Counted from the first letter of the stretch, positions 31,359 to 40,698 are shown. The stretch: 43,414 nt of DNA from JANLSE01 sp038214135 (GCA_038214135.1 JBBQSD010000043.1:1-43414); one strand, 5' to 3'. Notes: generated from the sequence alone by a model not told the origin. Numbers and translations are program-made.

Positions 31359-34079
31359 ATGAAATATCGATCCAGCGCGGATATTCGCCGCTCGTATCTT
31401 CAGTTTTTTGAGCAGTGTGGCCATACGATTGTGCCAAGTTCTTCGCTTATTCCTGGGAACGACCCAACATTGTTGTTTGCTAATTCGGGCATGGTGCAGT
31501 TCAAAGATACCTTTCTGGGGTTAGAACAGCGGCCATATTCCCGGGCAACAACATCGCAAAAGTGTTTACGGGTTTCTGGGAAACATAATGATCTGGAAGA
31601 GGTTGGGCCATCGCCACGCCATCATACCTTCTTTGAAATGCTGGGAAACTTCTCGTTTGGCGATTACTTTAAGGCTGGTGCAATTCCAATGGCCTGGGAG
31701 TTGCTGACGAAGGTGTTTGAGCTGCCGATTGAGCGGCTGTGGTTTACGATCTATGAGGGCGATGCAGAAGTGCCAGCCGATGAGGAGGCAGGCAGGCTGT
31801 GGATTGAGGCCGGCGTTGATCCAGCGCGGGTATTACGTTATGGCCGCAAGGATAATTTCTGGGTGATGGCCGATACCGGCCCATGCGGGCCATGCTCCGA
31901 GATTACCGTCTATATTGGCGATGATCTCAGCAAAATGGGGCCACATGGCGTGAATAGCGATGATCCAGATTATGTCGAAATCTGGAATAACGTCTTCATG
32001 CAGTTCGAGCGTAGCACCATGCAACCACTGCCGCGCCCATCGGTCGATACTGGTATGGGATTGGAACGGATTGCAATGGTGATGCAGGGCGTTCATTCGA
32101 CCTACGAAACCGATCTGTTTGTGCCAGTGATTGAACGAACGATGGCCCTGCTTGGTAGCGATCAGGCGCACTATCGCACACATTTTGCGAAATATCGGGC
32201 AGTGGCCGATCACAGCCGTGCAGTGGCATTCCTGATTGCCGATGGCGTTCTGCCTGGCAATACTGGCCGGTCATATGTTCTGCGCCGCATTCTGCGCCGT
32301 GCCGTCTATCAGGGCCGTAGCATCGGATTGGAACGGCCATTCCTGGCGCAAACGGTTGAGCAGGTGGTTGGCATGATGGCCGATTCCTACCCGGAATTGA
32401 ACACACGCCGCAATTTCATTCTCGAAACCGTCGACGCCGAGGAACAGCAGTTTCTTCGCACGTTGAGTGGCGGTATGGTTCGGCTTAATACAGTCATCGA
32501 GCAGGTTCGCGCATCTGGCAATGCGGTGGTTCCTGGTGAAGATGCCTTCATGCTGAAGGACACCTATGGCTTTCCGCTCGATCTAACCCAGAAGATTGCT
32601 GTCGAACAGGGCCTGGAGGTCGATGAGGCTGGCTATGATGTCGCACTCCAGGAGCAGCGTGAGCGTGGGCGTCGGGCAACCCAGTTTAAGCGTGGTGCCG
32701 ATGCCGAGATCTGGGGTGAGATGGGCCTGCCAACGACGACATTTGTTGGCTATGAGACGGTGGCCGATACAAGCACCGTGCTGGCCATCGTGGTTGGCGG
32801 CGATTCAGTTGCCGAAGCCAGCCAGGGGCAACAGGCTCAGATTGTGCTCAATCGTACGCCATTCTATGCGGAAAGCGGCGGACAGGTTGGTGATAGTGGC
32901 ATTCTGCAGGGCCCAAATGGGCAGGTACGAGTGACCGATACACAACGGCCAGTACCGGGCGTGATTGTTCATTATGGCATGATTACTGTAGGCAGCATTG
33001 GCATTGGCGAATCGATAAACGCTCAGGTTGATCAGGTTCGTCGCGGTCATATCATTCGCAACCATACCGCAACCCATCTGCTGCATCGGGCATTACGCGA
33101 TATTCTTGGTGAGCACGCAGCCCAGGCCGGTTCGCTGGTTTCGCCGGAACGCCTGCGTTTCGATTTTACACACACACGTCAGGTGACGCCGGATCAGTTG
33201 CACGAGATTGAGCGCCGGATCAATACTTGGATTCGCGCCGATACGCCAGTTTCCTGGACAGAGATGGCCTATCAGGAAGCGCTTAATGCTGGTGCAATGG
33301 CGCTGTTTGGCGAGAAATATGGTGATCGTGTTCGGATGGTGACTGTTGGCTGCGATGATCAGCCATCTACAACGCATGAATCTGCATTGGAACAGCCCAT
33401 TGATAACGCGAATCCTCCAGCACATGATACCTGGCTGATGTGTTCGCGTGAGTTGTGCGGTGGTGTGCATGTGGCCCGAACCGGCGAGATCGGTTTTTTC
33501 CGGCTGTTAGCGGAGACAAGTGTTGCTGCTGGTGTGCGCCGGATTGAAGCAATCACCGGTGCGACAGCCGAGCAATGGGCCGATGAGCAATTCGGAACAC
33601 TTCGTACCGTTGCCAGCAAACTTGGCGTCCCGCCGACCCAGGTTGTTGAGCGAATTGATGTGCTGCTGGCCGATCTGCGTCAAACCCAACAAGAGCTGGA
33701 GGGCTTACGCTCGCAGGCTGCTCGTGGGACGCTCGAACAATTGTTGGGGAATGTTCAGAAAAAGGGCGATCTGGCCTTTCTCACAGCCAGGGTAGAAGCT
33801 GATGATGCGGTACGCCTACGAGAAATGGGCGATTGGTTGCGTGATAAAATCGGTTCAGGCGTGGTCGTCATCGGCGCAGTGATCGCTGATAAAGTGCATT
33901 TGCTGGCGATGGTCACACCTGATCTCGCTGGCAAGCGGGTGCATGCCGGCAATTTGGTCAAGGCACTAGCTCCGATCGTTGGCGGAAGCGGTGGCGGGCG
34001 ACCAGACATGGCTCAGGCTGGTGGCCGTGAACCTGCCAAATTGAATGATGCACTTGCGCATGTCTCTGAATTGCTATAA
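31359..34079 (+). CDS. alaS: alanyl-tRNA synthetase
   Basis: A 906-residue class II synthetase charging tRNA-Ala. The catalytic domain begins SSADIRRSYLQFFEQCGHTIVPSSSLIP and has the expected NSGMVQFKDTFLG. The editing domain has HTATHLLH and, later, CGGVHVARTGEIGFF, which give the Zn-binding H-x3-H and C-x3-H. The C-terminal DHHA1/C-Ala domain ends GGSGGGRPDMAQAGG. ATG 31359 follows AAGGAT by 8 bases; the upstream open frame from 31128 overlaps crtI and is not real. A TATAAT at 31313-31318 overlaps the crtI stop and may start transcription here. Confidence 0.98.
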   Translation: MKYRSSADIRRSYLQFFEQCGHTIVPSSSLIPGNDPTLLFANSGMVQFKDTFLGLEQRPYSRATTSQKCLRVSGKHNDLEEVGPSPRHHTFFEMLGNFSFGDYFKAGAIPMAWELLTKVFELPIERLWFTIYEGDAEVPADEEAGRLWIEAGVDPARVLRYGRKDNFWVMADTGPCGPCSEITVYIGDDLSKMGPHGVNSDDPDYVEIWNNVFMQFERSTMQPLPRPSVDTGMGLERIAMVMQGVHSTYETDLFVPVIERTMALLGSDQAHYRTHFAKYRAVADHSRAVAFLIADGVLPGNTGRSYVLRRILRRAVYQGRSIGLERPFLAQTVEQVVGMMADSYPELNTRRNFILETVDAEEQQFLRTLSGGMVRLNTVIEQVRASGNAVVPGEDAFMLKDTYGFPLDLTQKIAVEQGLEVDEAGYDVALQEQRERGRRATQFKRGADAEIWGEMGLPTTTFVGYETVADTSTVLAIVVGGDSVAEASQGQQAQIVLNRTPFYAESGGQVGDSGILQGPNGQVRVTDTQRPVPGVIVHYGMITVGSIGIGESINAQVDQVRRGHIIRNHTATHLLHRALRDILGEHAAQAGSLVSPERLRFDFTHTRQVTPDQLHEIERRINTWIRADTPVSWTEMAYQEALNAGAMALFGEKYGDRVRMVTVGCDDQPSTTHESALEQPIDNANPPAHDTWLMCSRELCGGVHVARTGEIGFFRLLAETSVAAGVRRIEAITGATAEQWADEQFGTLRTVASKLGVPPTQVVERIDVLLADLRQTQQELEGLRSQAARGTLEQLLGNVQKKGDLAFLTARVEADDAVRLREMGDWLRDKIGSGVVVIGAVIADKVHLLAMVTPDLAGKRVHAGNLVKALAPIVGGSGGGRPDMAQAGGREPAKLNDALAHVSELL

Positions 34080-34118
34080 GCAGATCAATCACAGTGGGAT
34101 TTGGTAGAGGAGGGCGGG

Positions 34119-36107
34119 ATGACGGAGCATGCATCGGCACTGGTACTCGTACAGCCTGGTGATACAGTCGCAGTTGTGGCCGCAAAGGTTCGCCAGGCTG
34201 GAACTGAGAATGTTGAGTTGCTCGTGCCAGCCGATAATGCCGAATTGCAGGTACGGCGCAATATGGCTGCACTGCGTCAGATCCTTGCCCAGGATGGCGT
34301 TGGCTTGCTTGTCGTAAGCTCGGATGAACGGGTGCTGAATGCCGCTCGATCAAGCGGCGTCGACACATTGTCTGTTGATGGAGCTAGTGTTGTTGGCCCT
34401 CTTATTCCCCGAAAACCGCGCGCAATGCCGCAGATCCGCCAATCCGTAGCACCAACTGGCCTTGCTGCTGGCTCCGCAGCGAATCCTGATGATCTTGATA
34501 TGCTTCATCTGCTTGATCAAGTTGCCGACCAAACCACACCAGTCTATCAGGGCGATCAGGCTGATCTGTATGCTTCTCTTGATAATCCCTCCACAACCCT
34601 GCCGTCGAATGAGCGTGCTGCTCGCCGCGTTGCGGGTGAGCATACTTCCCGGGAGACATCGGCTGGTAAGGAGACGCTGCCAATAGCGGTTGGTGACACG
34701 GCAGGCCGCAAGCCTGCTAGACTACCACGACCAGATGATCGCTCTCGCTCCGGTGCTCGCCGAGCAAATCTTCGTGAAGAGCCTGCTGCTCCTGTGGCAC
34801 CTCGTCGTCGGCTGGCACCCGTTCTGGATGAGGATGAGGAAGTACTGCCAGCACGCCGTCGATCTGCTATATCACCAGTGCTGATCATAGGGTTGATCAT
34901 CGCCATTATACTGATTGCAGCAGCGCTATGGGCGCTCAGTGGTCGGGTTACAGTGATCGTTCAGGCACCAAGTGCGAGCATTCGCGAGATTCCAATTACC
35001 GATGAGGTATTGCCTGTCACCGATAAATCCGTTGCCGACACACCAGCGATTTTGGCGGTTCCTGTCAGCGCCGAAGCCGAATATACCGTAACTGGTCAGG
35101 TTGCGAACCAGACACTCTCACCAATTGGTAAGGCTCAGGGAACGATGACGATCATTAACACGATCGATCAGGCGCTCAATCTGCCAGAGGGAACCGAATT
35201 TATTGGCAAGAATGCGAAGGGTGCTGAGGTTCGCTTTGCAGCTCAGGGGCCTGTGACAATACCAGGTGCGACGACAAGTTCCAGCCTTACTGGCCGTAAC
35301 ACAACATATGGGCAGGTGCAGGTTGGTATCATCGCTCGTTCGCCAGGGGCGGCCTCGAATGTGGCCGAAAATACGATCAAACAAATCCTTATTCCTGGTC
35401 AGCCGTTACTGGATTGTGGTACGAGTAATTTTATCTGCCAGCACGGATCGATTAATGGTGGTACAGATGAAATGCAGTATGTGGTAACGAATGCGGATGT
35501 ACAGGCTATTCTTGGTGAAGCATTGACCGGCCTGTATAATGCGGGTATCCAACAACTTCGCTCGCAGGGTGTTGCAGGTCAATCGATGGTTGATGAAACC
35601 TCTATTGCGCCAAACCCCCAGGCGCTTGGCCGCCCTGAAAGCTACGACCAGCCAGTAGTAACGCCACCAGTTGGTATGATATCCGATACACGTGATTTCA
35701 ACGTGAGTGTGCGAACACGCTTTACTGCATTAGCCGTCCCACCTAATAGTGCGATGAAAGACCAGATTGCCAAGATTGTGAATGCTCACTTTGCACAGCG
35801 GAGTGCGCCACCCTGCTCATCCACTGAGGTCACTCGCCCAAGCATCCAGAGCTGGAATTGGGATGGTGCCAGCCTCAAAGTGACTGGTACGGTTGTCTGT
35901 GAGCCGGTTGGTATACTGGCACCAGAAACACGCCTACAAGTGCGTGAGGCGTTGCGTGGCAAAACCCGTAATCAGGCGGAAGAAGCACTCCGCGACCTTC
36001 AGAACAAAGGCTTAATTGGCAACGTTACTTTGCCACAGGATATTCAACAGTTTCCGCAATTTGATGCGCTGCTGGATGTCCAATTTGTTGAAGCGCCCAA
36101 ACCCTGA
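34119..36107 (+). CDS. single-pass membrane protein with baseplate-J-like region
   Basis: A 662-residue protein. Residues ~8-100 form an alpha/beta domain (ENVELLVPADNAELQ, VGLLVVSSDERVLNAARSSG). A ~150-residue acidic and Arg-rich disordered region precedes one membrane helix (ISPVLIIGLIIAIILIAAALWAL). The outer part includes AQGTMTIINTIDQALNLPEGTEFIGK and TTYGQVQVGIIARSPGAASNVAENTI, which resembles the baseplate J/gp47 family domain. AGGAGG lies 5 bases before ATG 34119. It sits between alaS and ruvX with no phage or contractile-system genes nearby, so a cell-envelope role is more likely than a tail role. Function unknown. Confidence 0.65.
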   Translation: MTEHASALVLVQPGDTVAVVAAKVRQAGTENVELLVPADNAELQVRRNMAALRQILAQDGVGLLVVSSDERVLNAARSSGVDTLSVDGASVVGPLIPRKPRAMPQIRQSVAPTGLAAGSAANPDDLDMLHLLDQVADQTTPVYQGDQADLYASLDNPSTTLPSNERAARRVAGEHTSRETSAGKETLPIAVGDTAGRKPARLPRPDDRSRSGARRANLREEPAAPVAPRRRLAPVLDEDEEVLPARRRSAISPVLIIGLIIAIILIAAALWALSGRVTVIVQAPSASIREIPITDEVLPVTDKSVADTPAILAVPVSAEAEYTVTGQVANQTLSPIGKAQGTMTIINTIDQALNLPEGTEFIGKNAKGAEVRFAAQGPVTIPGATTSSSLTGRNTTYGQVQVGIIARSPGAASNVAENTIKQILIPGQPLLDCGTSNFICQHGSINGGTDEMQYVVTNADVQAILGEALTGLYNAGIQQLRSQGVAGQSMVDETSIAPNPQALGRPESYDQPVVTPPVGMISDTRDFNVSVRTRFTALAVPPNSAMKDQIAKIVNAHFAQRSAPPCSSTEVTRPSIQSWNWDGASLKVTGTVVCEPVGILAPETRLQVREALRGKTRNQAEEALRDLQNKGLIGNVTLPQDIQQFPQFDALLDVQFVEAPKP

Positions 36108-36122
36108 ATGAGTCATTGAAGC

Positions 36123-36219
36123 CTAGTACCCCGTCCGAGCTTTTCTGCGGCGTTGGGGCGTATTGCATAACCCAGGCAAGAGAGAGGTGCCCATCAGCAT
36201 AGCTTGGACGAACTACTAG
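36123..36219 (+). promoter_or_regulatory. long imperfect stem upstream of ruvX
   Basis: A 19-base strand at 36123-36141 (CTAGT...GTCCGAGCT) pairs with 36201-36219 (AGCTTGGACG...ACTAG) at 15 of 19 positions plus one G-U, enclosing ~60 bases. It ends just before the ruvX Shine-Dalgarno (AGGAG, ~36230), which stays outside the stem. Confidence 0.45.
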
Positions 36220-36241
36220 CCATATGGCAGGAGCTGAAACA

Positions 36242-36706
36242 ATGACTGAGCCAGGGCGCGTGATGGCGCTAGATGTTGGCGGAAGGCGGATCGGTGTCGC
36301 ACTCAGCGACCCGACCCGCCTGTTGTCGTCGCCGCTGACAACAATTCAGGCACTTCCACACCATCGAGCACTAAGCCAGATTGTCGCCTTGCTTGCCACT
36401 CACGAGGTTAAGGAACTCGTTGTTGGGTTTCCGCTAACAATGAGTGGAGAGATTGGCACACAAGCCAAAGTTGTTCAGGCATTTGTTGGCGATTTACGTC
36501 AGGCTACCCACCTTCCTATTCACCTCCTTGATGAGCGCCTAACCTCAGTAGCAGCAGAACGCATGATGCTTGATCTTGGCATGCGGCCCGAGCAACGCAA
36601 GGCCAAAATTGATGAAGTGGCCGCGTCGATTATTCTGCAGGATTTTCTCGACTCGCTGCGCCCTGTTTCGCGCCCTCTATACCACGAGGATTATGATGAT
36701 CAGTAA
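36242..36706 (+). CDS. ruvX: Holliday-junction-resolvase-like / pre-16S rRNA nuclease
   Basis: A 154-residue YqgF-family protein, with the RNase H-like fold used in 16S rRNA 5' maturation and annotated as a putative Holliday junction resolvase. Motifs: MALDVGGRRIGVALSDP (catalytic Asp), VVGFPLTMSGEIGTQAK, LLDERLTSVAAERM and KIDEVAASIILQDFL. ATG 36242 has AGGAG 8 bases upstream; ATG 36224 precedes that site and is less likely. The gene overlaps rpiA by 11 bases. Its position downstream of alaS is common in bacteria. Confidence 0.95.
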   Translation: MTEPGRVMALDVGGRRIGVALSDPTRLLSSPLTTIQALPHHRALSQIVALLATHEVKELVVGFPLTMSGEIGTQAKVVQAFVGDLRQATHLPIHLLDERLTSVAAERMMLDLGMRPEQRKAKIDEVAASIILQDFLDSLRPVSRPLYHEDYDDQ

Positions 36707-37394
36707 TAACGACGTTCAGAAACAACGGGCTGCTGAACAAGCGCTGACCTACATCAAAAGTGGCATGCGCTTGGGGTTAGGTACTGGATCGACGGCAAAC
36801 TTTTTATTACGAGGGTTGGCCGAGCGCCTGCGCGATCAACGCCTTCACGATATTGCTGGTGTCCCAACCTCGGAAGCAACAGCGACACTTGCCCGAACAT
36901 TAGGCATCCCCCTGCTGACTCTTGCAGAATGCCCTCAATTGGATATCGCACTCGATGGGGCCGATGAGATCGATCCAGCGCTTAATCTGATCAAGGGCCT
37001 TGGCGCAGCCCTGCTTCGTGAGAAGGTTGTTGCTGCATCGGCTGCGCGCTTCTTTGTTATTGGTGCCACCGCCAAGATCGTCAAAGTTCTTGGCGAACGA
37101 ACGCCACTTCCAGTTGAAGTGATTGCGTTTGCAATACCACTGTGTGAGCGCCACCTCATTGAGCTGGGTGGGCAACCAAAGCTTCGCCTCACAGACGATG
37201 GCAGCCCGCTACAAACTGATGAGGGTCATGTCATCCTGGATTGCCGCTTTGCTCACATTACTGATCCAGCTGCACTCAATACTGCTATCCGCGCAATCCC
37301 TGGCGTCGTCGAACATGGATTGTTTGTTGGTATGGCAGAACGTGCTATTGTCGCAGGGCCCGATGGCATACAGGAACTTGTCCCAGTACTATAA
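36696..37394 (+). CDS. rpiA: ribose-5-phosphate isomerase A
   Basis: A 232-residue enzyme interconverting ribose-5-phosphate and ribulose-5-phosphate in the pentose phosphate pathway. Motifs: LGLGTGSTANFLL (phosphate loop), PTSEATATLA, DIALDGADEIDP (catalytic Asp/Glu region), KGLGAALLREKVVA, DEGHVILDC and PGVVEHGLFVGMA. ATG 36696 is chosen over ATG 36693 because GAGGA lies 5 bases upstream. It overlaps the ruvX 3' end, so translation is probably coupled. Confidence 0.97.
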   Translation: MISNNDVQKQRAAEQALTYIKSGMRLGLGTGSTANFLLRGLAERLRDQRLHDIAGVPTSEATATLARTLGIPLLTLAECPQLDIALDGADEIDPALNLIKGLGAALLREKVVAASAARFFVIGATAKIVKVLGERTPLPVEVIAFAIPLCERHLIELGGQPKLRLTDDGSPLQTDEGHVILDCRFAHITDPAALNTAIRAIPGVVEHGLFVGMAERAIVAGPDGIQELVPVL

Positions 37395-37403
37395 CCAATG
37401 TGG

Positions 37404-37418
37404 TATCATGCCAATATG
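37404..37418 (+). promoter_or_regulatory. extended -10 box positioned for a leaderless clpS start
   Basis: TGG-TATCAT (TATCAT 37404-37409) lies six bases before ATG 37416; no Shine-Dalgarno precedes that ATG. This is the second such arrangement in the window. Confidence 0.5.
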
Positions 37419-37778
37419 ACGAACCAATACTATCGTACAATACCGCACATCGATGCGCCTCTCCCTGAGATCGATACCAAACCGCGTATTGATACAGAGT
37501 ATGTTATTGTTGATGATGCAGAGCTTGATCGACGATACCGGGTTATTATCGAGAACGACGACACCACCCCGATGGAGTTTGTCGTCATGGTACTCGTTGT
37601 GATCTTCGAACTCAGCAGTGAGCGTGCCTTTGATGTGATGCTTACTGCTCACAATGAAGGCCGTGCTCATGTTGTGACACTACCGTTTGAAGAAGCCCGC
37701 CAGCGCGTCTATGCAGCACAGAGCAGCGCCCGTGAAGCAGGCTACCCCCTCAGCTTCTACCTCGAACCCGATTCCTGA
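37416..37778 (+). CDS. clpS: ClpS-family protease adaptor
   Basis: A 120-residue N-end-rule adaptor expected to deliver substrates to the ClpAP/ClpCP protease. The core RVIIENDDTTPMEFVVMVL is the N-degron-binding region, followed by HNEGRAHVVTLPFEEA and the C-terminal PLSFYLEPD. An N-terminal ~45-residue extension (IDAPLPEIDTKPRIDTEY) is usual. ATG 37416 is preferred over ATG 37398 because it fits a leaderless transcript from TATCAT. It starts 22 bases after rpiA. Confidence 0.93.
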   Translation: MTNQYYRTIPHIDAPLPEIDTKPRIDTEYVIVDDAELDRRYRVIIENDDTTPMEFVVMVLVVIFELSSERAFDVMLTAHNEGRAHVVTLPFEEARQRVYAAQSSAREAGYPLSFYLEPDS

Positions 37779-37806
37779 TACATCTACAAGTGCTGTGGAG
37801 CCACGA

Positions 37807-39756
37807 ATGGATCGCCTGTGCCTTGCCGATATTGCTGGCCCGTTCTATGATCCAGCCAAACCGTTTCGTAATTGGTCAGCATTGCCCTACTATCAACTGG
37901 ATCGCTCCACGCCACCGTTTGTTGATCAGCGCCAACTGACATGGGGCGTTGATCGGGCGTGTGCATACATCAAAGCAATTCAGGCCCAGGGCTATAATGG
38001 CATTGTGATCGATAATCTTGCCCACCTTGTGAGCTTCGAACAGGCTCCGATCGCAATCTATCCGCCCAATAGCCCGGAACGCCAGCGCGCAATTGCCTAC
38101 CGAAATGGCCTCGCACCACTATTCCGCTACGCTGCAGCATGCGGCATGCGTGTCTTTGTGACGTCCGATATGCAGTGGAGTACACCAGCGCTGCGCCGCT
38201 ATATTGGCCGAATGAAACCCGATAATCCGCGCTTGGCCGATGCGAATCGCTGGGCACTCGCCGAACTGTTTCGCACCTTTCCAGAGATCAGTGGCTTGTT
38301 TATTCGTTTTGGTGAGGCTGGCGGTGCTCACGATCAGGATGGCTACCAGGGCCACATGATCTATACCGGCGTTGAAGAATTGCGAACGCTGATCGATACC
38401 CTGCTGCCAGTTTGTGAACAACACGAGCGCACCCTTGTTGTTCGAACCTGGAGTATTGGTATTGGTGAACTAGGCGATCTGATCTGGTCGCCTGAACGCT
38501 ATCAGGCTGCGTTTGCCAGCTATACATCGCCTTTTTTATTAACCTCTGTGAAACATGGGCCAATGGATTTCTTTCGCTTTCTGCCACACAACCCAACGCT
38601 TGGCCTGCCAGGGCCGCGCCAGATCATCGAACTCCAGAATCGCCGTGAATATGAATTGTTTGGCATGGTTCCGAGTTCGGTGGCTAGCCTGCATCAGAGT
38701 GTGCTTCAGCGAGCAGCGCCTGATCTGCAGTTCGCTGGTGTCTGGGCATGGAATGGCTCTGGTGGCTGGGGCGGCGGGCGGGCAGCTCTTGGCGATGATG
38801 GCTGGAGTTTGTGGACCGAGCTGAGTAGTGCGCTCACTAGCGCACTGGTGGCCAACCCGGATTGTGATACTGAGGCATTTGTACGTTCCTGGTGTGCCAA
38901 ACAGCTTGGCGGCGAATGGGGCGCTGCAGTCGCCGATTTGTATCTAGAATCGGCTGCGCTGATCGAGCATGGCTGGTATATTGGCCCATTGAAACAGGGT
39001 ATCCTGGCATTGGGGATGATCTACCTGCCAACGCTCCTGTGGGTTTGGTGGATGCGTCCAACGGCATCGCTGCTGATCTGGGCCTATCTTGCCACGGCAT
39101 TGCCCGATCCACAGGCAGCGTTGCGTGCTGGGGCGCTGGCTTGTGATCGCGCAGCATTCCATGCCGCCCGGATTGCCCGCTTTGCACCAGCACACCATCC
39201 AACTGCACTCGGAGCAGCCTATTTGGCAGATGTGCTGACGGTTGCTCATGCGGTTCGCAGTGGCATGTTGGGGCTGGCAGGCGCTGCCCAAGCAGGAGAT
39301 CGGAAGGATTGGTATAAACGAGCGGGGCAGGCCATGGAGTTGCGTGAACGCCTACAAGCCCATGAGCGCCGCTGGGCCACTGATCCAACCCACACACCAC
39401 TGGAGCTTGGTGAGGTTGAGCGCTTTCTGTTGGCGCTGCATCTCAGGCCAGATCTGCTCTGGCGTCAGGCACGCCTGGCGGTGCGGCTGTGTGCGCGATT
39501 GCGGCTTGGGCGCATTCCTCGGCGGCGGTTGTATCTGGCCAGTGGGTTTGGAGCGGCTGCGCTACTCACCGGGCTACTGGCGTGTAAGAGCCGCCGCAGT
39601 GCCGGGTTGGTTGGCGCACTCGCATCGAGCATGCTGGTTCCATCAGTTCGGCGGCGAGTTGTGCATGCCACATTCCCCTGGGTGAGTCGGCGGCTATACC
39701 TGTTGCCATCGATCTTTTTTGAGACTGGCCCTGCATTCACCGAGTGGTCGGGCTAG
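37807..39756 (+). CDS. putative TIM-barrel glycosidase-like protein with hydrophobic C-terminus
   Basis: A 649-residue protein not recognised with certainty. The first ~350 residues read as a barrel: GYNGIVIDNLAHLV, GMRVFVTSDMQWS, ISGLFIRFGEAGGAHD, TLVVRTWSIGIGEL and LLTSVKHGPMDFF follow the spacing of barrel strands in alpha-glucuronidase-like hydrolases, with an acidic GEAGGAHD as possible active site. An alpha-helical region follows, and two hydrophobic segments (about residues 575-595 and 605-622) lie close to the C-terminus. No signal peptide is seen. ATG 37807 has GGAG 7 bases upstream; the open frame from 37687 overlaps clpS. It is 28 bases after clpS. Confidence 0.55.
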   Translation: MDRLCLADIAGPFYDPAKPFRNWSALPYYQLDRSTPPFVDQRQLTWGVDRACAYIKAIQAQGYNGIVIDNLAHLVSFEQAPIAIYPPNSPERQRAIAYRNGLAPLFRYAAACGMRVFVTSDMQWSTPALRRYIGRMKPDNPRLADANRWALAELFRTFPEISGLFIRFGEAGGAHDQDGYQGHMIYTGVEELRTLIDTLLPVCEQHERTLVVRTWSIGIGELGDLIWSPERYQAAFASYTSPFLLTSVKHGPMDFFRFLPHNPTLGLPGPRQIIELQNRREYELFGMVPSSVASLHQSVLQRAAPDLQFAGVWAWNGSGGWGGGRAALGDDGWSLWTELSSALTSALVANPDCDTEAFVRSWCAKQLGGEWGAAVADLYLESAALIEHGWYIGPLKQGILALGMIYLPTLLWVWWMRPTASLLIWAYLATALPDPQAALRAGALACDRAAFHAARIARFAPAHHPTALGAAYLADVLTVAHAVRSGMLGLAGAAQAGDRKDWYKRAGQAMELRERLQAHERRWATDPTHTPLELGEVERFLLALHLRPDLLWRQARLAVRLCARLRLGRIPRRRLYLASGFGAAALLTGLLACKSRRSAGLVGALASSMLVPSVRRRVVHATFPWVSRRLYLLPSIFFETGPAFTEWSG

Positions 39757-39766
39757 ATTGCTAACA

Positions 39767-39820
39767 CCCAGTACCTTGGGTGGCGTTCGTTAGAGCGGCT
39801 TGCATACCCACAAAAAAAGC
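39767..39820 (+). repeat. dispersed repeat, copy 2
   Basis: CCCAG, then GTGGCGTTCGTT, then GCATACCCACAAAAAAAGC. It aligns along ~54 bases with the reverse complement of 42934-42988. Its A-run supplies the U-tract of the PHP-gene terminator. Confidence 0.6.
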
Positions 39821-39857
39821 ATTGTGGCAGCACAAACGGCAGCGCAATGCCACAATG
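39812..39857 (-). terminator. intrinsic terminator of the PHP gene
   Basis: On the minus strand CATTGTGGCA (39857-39848) pairs perfectly with TGCCACAATG (39829-39820) around an 18-base loop, followed by C and seven T residues (39818-39812). It lies 49 bases after the PHP gene stop. Confidence 0.85.
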
Positions 39858-39905
39858 GTGAGATACGCCACGCTGGTTTATTAAAACAGAAGCTGATGGC
39901 TGCTA

Positions 39906-40613
39906 TCACGCTGAACGGCGCAGGGTACGGTTAATATCGCGTTTGATAAACGATCCAGCGACCATGCGTAGATTTCCCCAACTCCAGCGTCGGCCACCAG
40001 GCTGCACGCGGCCTGCCACAATCGCCGCTCGTAGTTCGGCTGCACTTCGGCCCGGAAACAGCGTATAGCCCAGGCCAATCGTCGGCAGGCTATGGGCATC
40101 GCTCCCGCCACAGGCTGGTAATCCAAGCGATACTGCGGCGGCGGCAGCTGCATCATTATCACGCGAATCCCATAGGCTCGCATTAAAGGTTTCCAGGGCA
40201 TCGAAGCGCCAGAGCGGCTGTGGCCCGCGGCAATTGTCGAGTATACGCCGCCCAATCGAATGAACCAATTTGCCATATGGGTGCGCCACGATTGCTAGGC
40301 CGCCCTGTGCATGGATGGCAGCAAGCGTTGCCTCAACCGACATCCCGGCTGCGATTGGTTGTTCAATAAATAATGCCAGCACATGTCCAATTGCCGTTGA
40401 GATCTCTGCACCAAGAATGAGCTCAAATGGATAGCGCTGCTGCCTGGTAAGTTCACGGGCCTCAAGCGCGCCTGCTATGGTATTGTGATCCGTGATCGCC
40501 ACTACTTGGAGATCCGTGTTGGCCGCTTGCTCTAGCACCTCGCGAACTCCCGCCATCCCATCGCTATAGGTTGTGTGAATATGGATGTCGGCCTTGCTCC
40601 ATACTGTCTCCAC
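39906..40613 (-). CDS. PHP-domain metal-dependent phosphoesterase
   Basis: A 235-residue protein of the PHP family, which includes nucleoside 3',5'-bisphosphate phosphatases and histidinol phosphatases. Metal-binding motifs are complete: DIHIHTTYSDG, AITDHNT, GAEIST, IVAHPYGK and GGSDAHSLPTIG. The start codon is GTG 40613 with AAGGA 6 bases upstream. The substrate is not determinable. The GT4 gene lies 85 bases upstream on the same strand, and a strong terminator follows the stop. Confidence 0.92.
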   Translation of the reverse strand: METVWSKADIHIHTTYSDGMAGVREVLEQAANTDLQVVAITDHNTIAGALEARELTRQQRYPFELILGAEISTAIGHVLALFIEQPIAAGMSVEATLAAIHAQGGLAIVAHPYGKLVHSIGRRILDNCRGPQPLWRFDALETFNASLWDSRDNDAAAAAAVSLGLPACGGSDAHSLPTIGLGYTLFPGRSAAELRAAIVAGRVQPGGRRWSWGNLRMVAGSFIKRDINRTLRRSA

Positions 40614-40698
40614 AGATGTTCCTTCCAGCGTATACGTTGTGATTGGTTGTCAATGCCAGCCTGGTTTCATAGAAGCCATTAAACACTGAAACGCTCTA

